DNA from: Paramarasmius palmivorus
Lineage: Eukaryota; Basidiomycota; Agaricomycetes; Agaricales; Marasmiaceae
Assembly: GCA_037176845.1 (NCBI GenBank)
Contig: JAYKXP010000128.1
Span: 62,001-126,000, forward strand
Length of the DNA: 64,000 bases
Direction: 5' to 3'
Of the stretch, positions 10,886 through 23,930 are shown one piece after another. How positions within the stretch are numbered: position 1 is the first letter of the stretch; the number at the start of each line of letters is the position of its first letter. Made by a program: the position numbers and the translations under genes. A model generated the notes under the pieces. That model saw nothing but the letters and a program-made list of their open reading frames with translations. It did no database searches and had not been told where the DNA came from.

Positions 10886-13800
10886 GTGGTGTTTCTGTGA
10901 CGAACGAAAATGTTTGTATTGGTCATAGCGATAGTTTATATGAGATTGTATGTTTGTACTCATACACATGCCTTTGATGTCGATGTATCGTATCAGTATT
11001 ACCGGGACATGTAGCTCGAAGACACATTGTTGAATGTAAATGTTTAAACCCCGGAACTACCCAACAAAGCAGCCCGCCGGCGATAGTCTGTAGAACGACA
11101 TCTAGAGAATGAGTTAGTCTCATAGCCTAAAGCAACAACTGGAACTGTAGAAATGTACATACCTTGCCTGTCGCTGACGCACTAGTAGCGCCTCTTCCTG
11201 TCTGAGGTCTAGGACATCATATACGCTGACCTTATAATAGATACAGCGTTAAGAAAGTTTGGTTTTGACTTTATTTGAACTTCCTGCCAGTGAAAGGAAC
11301 GACAGCATCAGCACTATTAACGCATCGAGATCATACAACCTCACCTTTCTATACTGTCGTCCAAGGATATGTTCTCCGTTGATTCCTGAAGCACGTCCAC
11401 CACGGCGCATCGAAGGTGCATGTTCAGGTTCATGTCGGAATCAATCGAGGCATCCTCCTTTGACGCTGACATAGTAGGTGATGCGGTATTGATGAAAAGC
11501 CCGAGAATCGAAGGCGTGCATGTGGGAATGAGGAGCGCGGACAATTCCCTTGTGCATCGTTCGATCTTCCAATGCATTGGGTATTCTCCTGAGCTACTTG
11601 AAGGTACGTTCAATGCCAGGATAGTGTATAGGAACCGGTTGAATGTACCGCTCTACGACCGCGAATAGGTAGACACGGTGAACGAGGTGATGATTGTGAG
11701 GAAAGAAGCGCTGGCACCACTGTGGAAGCCACGCAGCGTATTCGTGCCCCAGTTCACGCGACTAGAGCTTCACGCCCGACATTGGTATCATATGTCGGAG
11801 TGAGAAGGTAACACACCCCAACCTTTGACTGATGATCACATTGACCTGCAGGTCGTAGATGGCTTCGACATTTGAGAGCATGGATTTTGGACTGTGGGGG
11901 CAGGTTCTTGTCCTTCAAGATACAGCCATCAGCGAAATGGGTGAACGTTCGTCGACGTAGAGAATGTTCCATTGTATTCGTAGAGGGCTTGCTACTCGGG
12001 GAACATCGACATCGATGAGAGATAGGTAGGCCGTGCCAAGCGTCGTTTCCTTGCTATTCCGTTTAGTCGCTGTGGAATTGAGAGTGAGAAAGTGAAGTGG
12101 AAGATGGTAGTAGGGAGTGCTCACCTCGTGTGGAAATAAGACCCACGCAAACCTGAACCCTCAAACTCGTGAGATCACGACCTCTAGCGCATGAAATAGA
12201 ACACACTGCTCACCTCAAGGCCTTTAAAACAGCGATAATTCAACATTGACTAGGGACCTTGTGTGCGAGACGACCGCCGAGATGCCCGAGCTATGATGAT
12301 GTCATCTGGCAAGGGCCTGTATTCTTCAGACAACGTTCATGCAAGACGTGTCGACGACACTTGTAGGCTGCGCTGAGTCGAGTATCATCCCTGATAGTAT
12401 AGAATATGGTCAGTAAGACCCAATGAGTGGAGGAAAGCACATACCGTGGACATCAGTTCATAACTACCAGTTCAAGCGCAGAAAGCCGACATTGTCGGAG
12501 TTGACACCTTTCAAGTTGAGCCCGAGATGGACCTTCTTCGGGAGGTGCTAGCGAGTTGGAAGTAGTGGATATGGAAGCTAAACCCTGGACGTTTAGCTTT
12601 AGCTTCCAGGTGCAGCCACGAAATCGAGAGCCCAGGAATGCAGAAAGGTTGCTGGGATCTGCTCTGCGGTTTCGTCGGTGATCCTCCAGGGAAAAGGCAT
12701 CGGAATTACTGGTCAGTTCGATGACCTTCGGAAGAACGCCTAGGTGGTGCCATGGTGGCCAAGGTTTGCATTCAGTACAATCCTCGGGAGAAAGAGACGA
12801 AAATTTTGATATTGTGCGTGCAGTGACGTCTGTTAAGACGAGTTGGCAAGGAATGTTGGGTATCGATATCTCGACTGTTCAGCCGCCTCCATCACGTCTA
12901 TAAGGGTTCCGGAAAAGATGTAGACGTCTGGTGCTCTTGTGACTTCGTGGTTTAAGGCCTCGTCTTGAAAATGATATTGGCTGGGCTTTTGGGGTTGCAA
13001 ATTGGAACTCGTGGTGCGCGTAACCCAAGCTAGATACCTAGAATCCGCTCCCCTCCAACCTCCAACCTTCCATCAAAGGTCCAGAGACAACCGTCCTTGC
13101 CAACACCTAGACCCAGTCGGACGACCACCAAACACGCTAAAGTGGACAAAACCGAATATGACGCAATGAAGGCTCGGGGCAATAGTGGCTTGAAGGGAAA
13201 ATGGGATAGAGGAGTGATAGTAGGCCATTGTTGCAACCCAGGAGCGGACTAGTCTTCTTGGCGGTGTATGGGGAAGTGATCTGTGTAAGGAGTTCCAGGG
13301 TTGTTTATTTGACTGAGGGAGTTGCTGCTGTCAATAAAAGTCGCTCGAAGGTTTGTAGAGCACTGACCTTTGCAGTATTTCCAAGCAAAATTAACGACAG
13401 TAGCACCCATTCTACCACTCCGATCTTCCCCTATAGCTCATCCTGATCATCGTCGTAGACCTTCCCTTTCGTGCTGTTCAGGATACACGAGAAAAGGGAG
13501 CGGTAACCAGGTGGTCAGTTTTTGCTCAGACTCGGAGTTCGTTGATGTCCAGAAGGAGTGTGGTTGGGAACACGACAGGGATGGTTCGCCTGACATGCGA
13601 GGGGGGATTTTTTGGAGGAGGAGGGAGCGGTGGAGGTAGTACAGTTGAGGTTGGGCCCGGGAAAGCGTGACTGGGAAGGAGATGGAGGTATCGGTTCGGT
13701 GTTGTTTCGGTGTCTAGGCTTCTGCATGCGTAGGTGGATTGAGCCGCGTTGAAATACGTGGAGGTGGAAAAAACGTACCAGTTCCGAAGCTCAGATAGCT

Positions 13801-13985
13801 AATTCTTGCCCTGGTTCTAGCTTGAAATCGGTCCTGCTAAGCTTCAAGGCGTCAGAGCCAAAAATGATGAAGATGTAACTGTTGAGCTTACCGTTATAGA
13901 GTAGAGCTGCTAATAGACCGAATGTGTGGGCAGAAACATCTTCATTTTGCTCCTCCACATTGGCTGGTGGCGACGTTGTGAGATG
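10886..13985. other. No intact gene; traces of minus-oriented repeat
   Basis: No frame here is supported as a gene. On the minus strand at 12,150-11,600 there is a GTGAGC...TTCCACAG intron-like stretch, and at 11,735-11,690 a weak alpha-like sequence (GGTGCCAGCGCTTCTTTCC followed by CAATCATCACC). This suggests a further, older unit copy. The minus frame at 11,613-11,341 ends at a possible donor (GAAAG|GTGAGG) but has no recognisable content. Bases 12,150-13,985 show nothing I can assign. Confidence 0.4.
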
Positions 13986-13997
13986 TTGGAGGAAAGA

Positions 13998-14066
13998 GGT
14001 GGTGGTCAAGTGCAAGGAAGCACCGTGAGAGCCGCCGGCGCTCCTTTCCCCAAAACCATCACCTTG
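13998..14066 (+). repeat. alpha2: imperfect palindrome, diverged
   Basis: It has GGTGGTCAAGTG, then GCCGCCGGCG, then CCAAAACCATCACC. The right arm has decayed from GACCACC to ACCATCACC, as in alpha3. Confidence 0.65.
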
Positions 14067-17000
14067 TTCACAACACGGCTATTTGGAAAAAGGTATGTAC
14101 ATCTCGCTTGAAAGACCATGCACTTACAATGCATTATAGACCGGTCATAAATGTGTACTTGAGTCGACGAGATTAGGTTGGAACTATTGATAAAACTAGG
14201 GTGAATCCGGTGAATGCTTTTCCCGGTTTCTCGGCGCGTTTTACTGACATCCTCAGATGCTCCCAGCTTCAGTGTTGAAGTCAAACCAACGAGCTCAAAT
14301 GTCTCATCGTCTGAGGCAGTCAAATATCACTACATAGTCGGATCCGGGATATCGATAGCTTGCTTTCCGTCTATCTCGACATGACCCGCAGTTCGGCTCT
14401 TGCTCATACGACTCCAAATCCCCATCTCAAGGTCGAGCTCGAGCTCTTGGAGTCGTCTTATCGATACCTTTATAGGTGTAGACAACGTCTTGGTGTGGGT
14501 GTTCTCATAGACGGCCCACCAAAGGCGTTTGACCTCAAGCCCAGGATGTACCAGACGCTGGTGTCCTTTCTGGTACTGGTTTCTCGTATTCACAACAGCT
14601 GCCTGCACTGTTGAGCCCTCAAGGTGTCGATACCTAGAGTCTATGATCAAGCAAAGGTTTGTCTCGATCCTTCGTGTACAGCCTTTCTTTTTGCTAATAA
14701 CGTTTTCAGCGCAACGAAGTGCTACTTGTTTCAACCGGCAGATTCTCTTTTGACGGGAGAAGGTTAGGACAAGGGGTCGTCTTCACTGAGAGCAAGCCGA
14801 ATAACATTTTAAGGTATTGATATGTCTATAATTCTCGCCGTAGCTCGTTGGTTCCTAACTGTCTCTCCGCAGCTTTGCGCTTGGGAATGCGCAAGTATGT
14901 CTTGCTCACAGGTCATTTTGAGATATTTGGTAAGTCCTCAGTATATGTTCTCCTTTTATAGGTAACAATAGCTCATACGAGCAAGGTACTTCAAGTCATC
15001 AAACCTGCTCACGGTACGAGTCAAATGCTGGCTATACGGGCGAACGAGTTGAATAGAAGACTATTCTTACTCTTTAGTGAGTACCTTTCTTGATTTCTTC
15101 ACGCGTCGTACTGACATTGTGTATTTCACAGTGTACATGATTCATCGATTTGCATGCTTTCGTAGATGAACATTTCGCGTCCCGGAAAGGTTGAATGGAG
15201 ACCGCCGTCTATGCGAATCCGTCATCTGGCCCATAAAAATGCGGCGGCTTTCTGTTCACGTTACCGTCCCATTATCATCTTACTCCGAGACACACTCCGA
15301 GGCGTCCTCTTACAAAACACTGCAACCACTAGCGACCACTTTACTTAGCGGTTATCCGGTTTAAACTCGATGGCCTCTTTCTACCGATACTCTCAAAACA
15401 AATAGCCGCACCCTGACCATTCCTGCTTTGAGCACCAAGAGCCCTTTATCGGACAGGATACAATTCGGAAGACGGCTATGAGCTTGGAGATGACGTGATG
15501 CTTTTTCGGAGAATCATGTCGTCGACATCTCCGAGTTCCCCGACAAGTTCCAGCTCCTCCGCTCCAGGCTGATTGTGGACAGGGTGGTTCACTCACCGGG
15601 CTTGGCCTTGGAAGATAGTTGAAAGATCTTCTATTTGCGGTACGGTGCCATCGATGCAACGCCCAGTTTCCGAGCCTGATGTGTTCTCAAGTGCACGTCG
15701 GCACCTTCAAGCACGGACCATCATGGAAAGCTATGCTATCGCTGGTGAGTGTTTCCTTCTCTTCTTCCTTCAGCTTTACCTGAAGCCGTATATATCGCAG
15801 CAATTACTACCTTGAGGGAAGGTAGAACCGACGCCCTCGATGCATACCAGCAACCTGTAAATGCTTCTCGAGAATACACAGTACCTTGTCATAGGTCGGC
15901 GCAAGCAAGGGTTTCAATGGGACGGCTCTGTAGTCTAGCCCACTTCAAGTCGTTCTAGGCTTTTAACATGTCATTATCAACCTCGTTGATAGTACGACCA
16001 TGTCTACCGGGATAAAACGTCGGATGAACTGCTTAGGGAACTGGTAGTAGGGCTTGGCTGAAGTTTGAAGTTGCGTTTGTTTGAGGTTGGACGTATGGTG
16101 AGCACTTTTGTTGTTTGGTCACTTTTGAACTGTTGCTAATGCCGCCTCATTAGTAACGCGTTGTTCGATGCAACCCCTTACACGTCTGAGGCCGATCTAG
16201 AACCCAATAGCGCGCTACACAGCGCTGAAACGTCGCTGGATTCAACCACCAACGACGTATCTTCGATCCTCATCGATACCTCGTATCCTCAAGAAACAAG
16301 AAGGACCGCGTACCCTATGGCTCAAGTCGAAGCTCGGCTTCTCAATTGGCTGTTCTTGCTGGTTGCTTTGGGTCCATTAGACGCGTACGAGCTTGGGTAA
16401 CTCGCTGCTGGCGAATGCTGAACTTGGGACGTGATACAAGTCAGTAGCACCAAAGATGACATGCATTGGTATGGCATATCCTATCTCGCTCCAGACTCCA
16501 GTGTTCCGCTAGCTGATCCTCACTACTTGATAGGGATTGGCCAAGATCGACTTGAAGGCATCAATAGCCTGAGGCCTTAGGAAAAGCGTAACGCAGCAGG
16601 CTTGGCATTACAAGATCGTACTTTGTATTGCGCCAGATATCATGAGTAATAGGAGAGACTGAATACTGTCAGAATGGCCATTCCTTTTTGGAGAACCATC
16701 GAGCCGTGTTCTTGGGGGCATTATCGTTCTCGTTGGATATGAATGATCATCAGAAGCTTCCACTTTGGTACGTGCATCTGTGAATCTCCAGGCTGAAAAG
16801 CATGAAACTAAACTGAAGGTTCTGCTCTTCCGTTAGTAGCTGTATCACTGACAGAGTTACCGTGTAGCAGCCTATCTTGTCGGGAAAGGGCTCCCGAACA
16901 TCTTTCAGTTCGGCGATGTACCACGAGGAACCGGCCCGGGAGAGCTGTCACCGGCGATATCAACTCCAGAACAATGCACAACGTTCAAAGTATCGGTATG

Positions 17001-17400
17001 TCGTTTCTTGTCTCGTTTGAGTGCTTCACTGGCTGATTCTCGTATACGTTGTAGCCTCAGGGTATACTCGAAAGGACGATATTGCGTGTTCGGTGACCGT
17101 TCGAATAGAGACCACCAAGCATACCGTTAGACCTCGCGAACGATGCTGCAGTAGCTTTGGTACGAGAAACATGTATCTATTGAGCGAGGTGTTGTGAATA
17201 ACAGGCGGTATTGAAAACTGTAAACGTCGCAGCCTAGGCGCTTGAAAAGCAGAATAAGATAGCGTATCCGTGTCTTCCGAGTTCAAAGGCTTGGGTGCTT
17301 TATCCAGAGATACCTCCGCTCTTGCATGAAATGTGTTGAGGCTATATTGTGAAGTAAGATTGGGTATCTAGTGGCACGACTAGAAAGAACATACGTTCGA
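13998..17400 (+). pseudogene. U2: decayed repeat unit after gene A
   Basis: It starts at alpha2. Bases 14,180-14,640 align with the reverse complement of 36,240-35,750, including the intron (CGCGTTTTACTGACATCCTCAG before GATGCTCCCAGC) and a block reading GGCCCACCAAAGGCGTTTGACC. The alignment continues to about 15,200 against the reverse complement of 35,700-34,900. An intron ending TGTGTATTTCACAG is near 15,131. At 15,733-15,800 an intron-like GTGAGTGTTTCC...ATATCGCAG matches those near 20,930 and 24,820, and another (about 16,098-16,152) matches those near 21,336 and 25,208. Stops interrupt every frame, so it is a dead copy. Its 3' limit against U3 is approximate. Confidence 0.55.
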
Positions 17401-19500
17401 TGTTCGGCTCTCCGAGGTACCGTTTATTCTACCTTTTCGACGGCGATCTCGCGTTCTGGGTGATTTAAAAACTTGCAGATCTCAGGCATAATCGGCGGCA
17501 GCAACGGTTAGATTGAGTCTGAAACTACGAGGGTATGGACATGGAACCAAAGGTCTGATCTAGTTTCGAGATTGGGGGGCGTGTTGAATGCTTCGAAGTC
17601 AAGTTCTAAGCGGCGTTGGGCCGAGGCTATGAGAGCATAAACACAAATTGAAGTGTTGGATGCGCACCTTTTCGTAGCGAGAGAGCCAGCCAGGATTTGT
17701 ACTACGCGTGTTTTTGCTTTGACAATGAGATGTGTAGAGCGTTGGTAGTAGAACGTGATCGTGGTCAAAGTGCAAGCGCGTTCGCCGCCGGCACTTCTTT
17801 CCTCAAAACCATCACCTTGCAGCTGCTCAGTGAGTACCATTGCCTCTGTCTGTATCGTTTGAACTCTGAATTCTCTCTCGGTAGCCAAGCGAAATCGAAT
17901 ATGGAACCACGCAAGACCTAAAAAGTTTACTTTTGGAATTTGGTATGTACGCCGTTTTTGCTCAATGTTTTTCGCCTTTCTTATGCCTCTTCTTACCCAA
18001 GCACCTATCACTCGCTACGCCCCCAATGTTGCTCTGCCACTTTCCCAAAGATGCCTCCCGACCCCAATCTCAAGCTCCCCGCTCCATATCCTTCACGCAA
18101 GCTCGACCGCATGGCTTATGCTACTCCGCATATCTTCTGCCCACTACTCAGAACTCCGCTGAACCTCCTCCACTGCAGTCTTTTCCTCCTCTTTCACTCC
18201 ATTTCCTGCACACAGCCTATCCAACGGCCTCTCCGCCGCATTCGGCAACCTACCGCACGCAAAATTTGCCTTTCCGCTTCCTTCACCCTAAGCAAGGCTG
18301 CCACCCGCACTCTATCCAGACATGAACGAAATATTGGTGTCCGGTGGTTGGTAATCGGAGGGATATAGGGCGCCAGAGGGGTTCAGAGTGTTGGGTTTGG
18401 TCAGAACTCGCGTTTCAGACTTAGGTCAGCAGTCTCTTCTTTTTTTCTCCCTTTTCGACATGTTTGCCTGACACTGTGTTAGCTACAGCTCCGGTGAAGA
18501 GAATCCTAGTATTCTAGTCGCACAAGCAAACCCAGAGAAAGCTTCCACTCTCAAGTCCACATGCTACCATCCGACCAATAGCCGCTACTACCAACGCTCT
18601 ATTCCTTTCCCAAATCCTACACCCCCTACACCCCCACAACTTCATTTATTCATCCTATACCTCGAATCATGACCTCGAATCTGGGCTCCAAGGCGCCAAG
18701 TCATCACCCAGGCGTTCGTCGCATCTGCAGCATCGCTGTACCGATACCGAGGCGCCGTGCAGGCCACGTTTCGCAGGAAGGAATTGTTATTGGAATGCAG
18801 TGGTTTCTAGCCATTCCATGGCGGCTATGCTGACACCGAGAACTCTCAGAGATGTCGACTTTCTTATGGATAGGAGGTATCGATGTGATTACCATCTATC
18901 TTCATGGTGGTTAGTCAGGTTGTTCCATACCCGAACATCATCTTGTGTCATAGGCTATGCATAAATCGTACCCTATAGTCCCAGCAAAGCGGCGTATCAT
19001 GGACTCGGCGCGAGATTGGCCATTCTCAACTTCTCGGCTCTATCTTGTCACTCCTCTTGGCTCCGGCTTGCTTTGGGGCATATCGTTCGAGGACACGGCT
19101 TCTGGGGGTACAGACAAGAACATATGATCCGCTTCGATGAACCTCGCTGGGGGCTATACCAAAGCCATGCATGCCCAGAGATCGTAGTGCATGATGATCC
19201 GTTGCAACTGGGAGGTACGGTGAGTTCTCCGTATACACTTTCCTTGTCAGCTGCTCATAATCTTGGTTTCACAATAGGCATCCAAGCGGAAGAGCTCGTC
19301 ACTGCGTTCAAGTTTGCCTGTTCAACGTTCAACAGCCAGTACCTAGCTCTGTGAGCTTGACTACCCTGGGCATCTGGATTGAGACACTGGTCTCCGCAAG
19401 TTGCTTTCCTCAATGTGTTCGGTAAGGATCATCGTCTAATTGTGAGCAGTACAAGTCTCATTGCTCATCTATAGCTACATTTGCCACATATACACTGGCA
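17400..19500 (+). pseudogene. U3: decayed repeat unit
   Basis: The left part (17,405-17,480, TCGGCTCTCCGAGGTACCG) matches the reverse complement of 60,220-60,130 in U9. Alpha3 lies at 17,757-17,819. The CT-rich exon (about 17,945-18,424) is followed by the family intron at 18,425-18,488. The next blocks include GAAGGAATTGTTATTGGAAT and an intron starting near 19,219 (GTGAGTTCTCCGTATACACT). The unit runs into U4 through GTAAGGATCATCGTCTAATT. Frames such as 19,016-19,354 are open for about 110 codons only. U3 and U9 align along their length in opposite orientation. Confidence 0.6.
17757..17819 (+). repeat. alpha3: imperfect palindrome
   Basis: GATCGTGGTCAAAGTGCAAG, then GCCGCCGGCAC, then CTCAAAACCATCACC. 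It is the closest partner of alpha9 in U9. Confidence 0.7.
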
Positions 19501-22500
19501 CCTGGATATAGGCTATGACTGGGAGCTAGTCCGTATAGATGAAAGGGCGGCGAGGCTTTGGTGTGAACGGTCTTTTCGGCTGGTGAAAGGATATCTGTAC
19601 GTTAAGGTCAGCGTTCTTGTGGTTCAGTTTCTTACTTTCAGAACGTCCTGCTGATGTGAATGTTATATCGCCCAGGAACGAACTCCGAGCCAACGCAACC
19701 TACGGCTCTCGCTCATCCGACCTGATGCCAGTCTCGTTCTCATATCAGAATCTGCGTCTCGTGGTGTCGATTCTTGCTTCTCAGCTCGTACACGTAATCT
19801 CAAGGTAAAGAATCTACCTATCGTTACACCTTTGACTATCCCATTGATCATCCCTGTTAGCAACTCCCTGATGGTGTACAAAGCATGCGCAGACAGCTCG
19901 CAGTCTCGCCTTCGACGCCTTCCTAGCCTTCGCCAAACCAGCTCGCACCAGTGTCTCTCATACACACACGGCGACTTAATTTTCGCTAACCACGGCGACT
20001 TTACACCTCATCCGGAAGACCCAAATCTCAACTGACGCTATCTACACCTGCATCCTCTCGACCCTTGACTCTTTAACCAGAGCGTCAACTAGCGTACGTG
20101 TAGAAACATGATCTTGGTACCTCAAGATGCCGAAGCTGTTCATCGTTACGAGGCGGATGCTGGTCCCATGGGCGAATGATTTGACAGGAAGACTATCCTT
20201 GCCTTTCAGCGAGTAGTTTTCCTGCTTTCTTCGCGTGCTGTACTGATACTGTGTGTTTCGTAGACGACAACTACAAAACTGGATTTACTTCGCCCTGGAG
20301 ACTTTCCACGCCGCTTCCCCAGGTACATCGAGTCACATTCAGGTGCCTATGCTCGTAAATGAACGCTTGGCGTTCTGTTAGGCGTACTCCCTGCTTCACC
20401 TTCCGAACCATAGACATAGTCGGTACCAGCATCGTAGAGGGTACCATGTCAAACCACTTGCGGACAAAGCAATATCTCTTACCGGCCAAGGTCCTTCTTC
20501 GGCTCTGTTTCCAAGACTACTGGCAGCAGCTTCGAAGCTTGGATCTCCGGATACTTCAGCCCGGATGAAGACGAACATTTTCATGGAAAGCCGCGATGTT
20601 TCCCTAATCATCACTGGTAGGTAACCATCACTTTACACCGTCTTCGGTGGTTCTTACCGACACGCTTAGGCCTTCTTGTGGAAGCTTTAGGGAGACTGAT
20701 CATTTGCCAATCAATCGCGTCCTGATCCTAAGGCTATGTCAAGGGATTGACCGGCGTGGGGACGATATTGCTTTACCTTGCAAGGGCAAGGACCATGGCC
20801 TCCTAAAACACTCTACGCCGGTTTTTGTGCGCTTATATCAGTACATGACATCAGCTTCAATCACGCATCTTCACAGAAGCGCAGCACAATCGTTATGTTG
20901 ACGAAGCGGAGATTTCGTGTTTTACATCCCTGGTGAGTGTTTCCCTGCGTTATTTCTTCAACTACACCTAAAGCCATATCGGTTCCAGCTATCTCGGATA
21001 CTACCTTGAGCTGAAGCGTCGCTACTTTGACTCTGAACGATTACCAGAGGAAGATCTGGCAGCCCCGGTACGCTGGTACCCATCCGAGGCTTTTCGAAAG
21101 TCGTACCTAACAAGGGAACCACCCATTAGCATGGGCAAGGCTCTTGGATGTTTGTGGTGTAGAGAGGCGATCGACTCGGAGTGCCCTGCAGGCTACTTCA
21201 CTCTGATTCGCCCTCGCCTGTGAACGCGCCTTCGTGACCAACATCGTCGTTGACAGTACGACTAGGTCTACTGGGATAGCACGTTGGTATTCGGGTGTAG
21301 ATGAATGTGATCATGATGCTTACGTAATGGCCTGGGTGAGTACTTTTGGTGTCTTCACTTTCGGACAGTTGCTAATAGTGAATAGACAGCAGGGACATGA
21401 TCAATGCGACTCCCTACACGTCTTGTGGAGATCTAGAACTCGGTACTATTCCTACAGAAGATACACAACGCCGAAACGTCCTCACAGTTGTATCCATTAG
21501 CTAGGCGTCTTCAGCTTCAATCCTATCGACACCTCGTATCTTCAGGATATACAACGACGAAGCTCTACATACCCCATACCGCAAGCTTACCCCATAACCG
21601 TCTCGCCTCCAGCTTCTGAAACTCGGGTTGCTCCGGGGGTATTAGATGCGAAGAATTCAAAGACCTTGTTTCCAATAGCTCGCTGAGAACTCGAGTGTAG
21701 ACTTGGGACAAAAGTCTTCGGTTGATAACGTATCGGAACGTGTCTTTTGCTGCCAGTGGGCGTAAAACTGTGGTCTGGTGGTTGATAGGAAAGGGGAGGC
21801 GGACATGCGCGTGTTGGGTTCACTCGTTGAGCACCCAGTGAAGCAGCGTTTGACATTTTGTAGCGTCGGTATGTTGTATAATGTCTTGCTTTGGTGTTCC
21901 GTTGGCTGACTCTCGCGTTTTTTGCAGCTTCGATAGACTGTTTGATTATCGTTCAGATGGGGATAGACAGTGGTAAAGGCGTCAGCAGACTCCATAAAAG
22001 TGTACCGCAGAAGGCTTTGTAGTAGAATGTTTATCTGTGTTGCTCCAGATACCATAGGTAAAATAACTTCAAGTTGTATAATCTATGTCGCGGCCGATGT
22101 CTTTGAACAGTAAGATGACACGCTCGACGTAGCTGTATACTTCAAACTCCTGTGCACCATGAAGTCGGCGAGATACGTGTTGAAGCTATACAACTGATAG
22201 AAAGAGCATACCTCTGGGTTCTAGTTCTCCGAGGTGCCTAGTTAACCTGAATATTGTGATATTTAAACTCCGTCCCCAGAATGCTCAGCCTTCCTTCCTT
22301 CCAGGTACGTTCGAGGCTTTCATGATTCGAGTAGAGTCGGCGGTGTTGAGGTTGAGGTTGAAGCTACGGCGCGGGATCCGCGCTCTGGTATTGAACTTGA
22401 AGGGTAATTATGTCGGGTACTATACGATCATCTCTCAGGGATAATGAACGCTATGAGAGCTATCAACGAGTTTGAAGCTTGGTTGAAGCCTTGAAGACCG

Positions 22501-23930
22501 TAAAAACGCACCGGTAGTATTTGCTCAATCAGTTGCGGCGTGCTTTGCTTCGAAAAAATTAAGTGTTCCATTTACTTACCCAGAAGTATAAGGAAAACGT
22601 ACCTGTGATGTCCTTGGGAAAGGTGTACGGATGGGAGAGCTTTCAACGACGTTGTGGTGGTCAAAGTGGAAGGCCTCATTTGCCGCCGGCACTTGACGGC
22701 CTTCTTCAAAACGACCACCATCGTTCAACGAGTTGTTCCTCCAGTTGTGGGCCTATAACGGTACGCTCAGCCATTTTTACTCATCGTTTTCTTCATCTAA
22801 TTTACCTTCCCAGAGCTCACTGAAATCGACTGCAATCTTGAACTTTGATTCGACTTTCCGGATCCCGTGGTATGTACACTCTTGCTCGACATTGTGCACT
22901 ATTGCTTATGCTCTTCCTACCCAAGGACACACACGAGCCGATATTCATATCTTCGACTATGCGACCATTATCTCCTTCGGTCTGGCACCAAACCCAAAAC
23001 CAACTCGCTCTATCTCCCACAGCTGCAACTCTCCACGCAACATGACCTTACACATCCCTTCTCTACCTCTATAGCCAAACTCACTCCTCGCATGACACTG
23101 TCTCCAGTCAGGTCCATCCTTGCTTAGGACTCCGCTCCCCTCTCCTCCAAGCCTTGCCTCACACAGCTGAGCCAACGCTACCCCTCGTGCACTACCTTTC
23201 CGCTCCCTTTGCCCCGGCTAAAGGGTATGAGAACGAGATTCTGGGGCATAAAGTATGGAGATGAAAGGTCTATCGGGGTCGTGAAGGATGCATTAGGGTC
23301 CGGAGGATTGATTTTGGTCAGGTCTTGCGTTCCAGAGGTACACCCAGGTCAGTAGTCTCCCTGGCCCTTCCGACGTGTTTATCCTGACATTTTCATTATA
23401 TACAGCGCCGAGAAAAAGAACTTTAGTCTTCCAGTCACACCGAACGCCTCTACTCCCAAATCCAGATGCTACATTCCGATGACCACCGTGACTGCCAACA
23501 CTTTATTCGGTTGCCAACCCCTACACCCCGCGCAACCTCCCCATCCCATACCCCAAAGGCCGACCTTGAACTTGAATTTCAAAGTGACGAGTCGTCACCC
23601 AGGCGTCCATCGACCTCATAACGCTCAGCCATCGCTTTATCGATGTTAGCGCGGGCATAGGCAAGGTTACGCAGGACTTAAGAGTGTCATAGAGCTGCGA
23701 GTGTTCGAGTTGTCGAAGGAGTGAGATTGGATAGGAAAGTACAGCTAGCAGCAGCCAGCTGTTGTATGGCCCCAATGTTTGGGCTACGGCAATCTGATGC
23801 ACGATAGCCAGCCTACTTGCTGGTATTTCTTTTCGACACTCGGTGGCCGTTCATGGTCGCTTATGGGCCGTTAATACCCAAACCTCGTCTTCCGCTATAG
23901 GTCACACATATTGCGGCTCCTAGGGTTCCA
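19500..23930 (+). pseudogene. U4: decayed repeat unit, longest 5' part
   Basis: It contains the block encoding ERSFRLVKGYLYVK (19,567-19,608) ahead of a GTCAGC donor, the exon at about 20,264 (ACGACAACTACAAAAC), and intron-like stretches near 20,930 and 21,336. Alpha4 is followed by the CT-rich exon and the family intron at 23,348-23,405. U1 and U8 lack a segment that U4 keeps (about 20,760-21,600), which separates two subtypes of unit. After the intron the sequence continues to a block at about 23,590 reading GGCGTCCATCGACCTCATAA, whose counterparts lie in U1, U6 and U8. No intact frame remains. Confidence 0.6.
22651..22722 (+). repeat. alpha4: best-preserved imperfect palindrome
   Basis: This copy shows the nested arms clearly: GGTGGTC with GACCACC outside, GAAGGCC with GGCCTTC inside, and a GCCGCCGGC centre. 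It could fold into a hairpin with two stem segments. Confidence 0.8.

Noticed and set aside
11341..11613. Minus-strand 90-codon frame ending at a possible splice donor.
   Set aside because: Composition is plausible, but neither a downstream exon nor a homologue in the other gene flanks could be found.
17940..18368. The overlapping 65-142 codon frames in the CT-rich exons (also 59,735-59,232, 39,129-38,749 and 22,733-23,074).
   Set aside because: Two or three frames are open at once because the DNA is poor in stop codons; they are not maintained between copies.
19512..19608. Resemblance of YDW...LWCERSFRLVKGYLYVK to the start of the DUF6533 family.
   Set aside because: The W/F-x-LVK-x-LY pattern is suggestive, but the sequence after the next intron (RLSLIRPDASLVLIS in this copy) is not the RY-plus-helix expected for that family, and the other copies do not help. 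Too weak to name.
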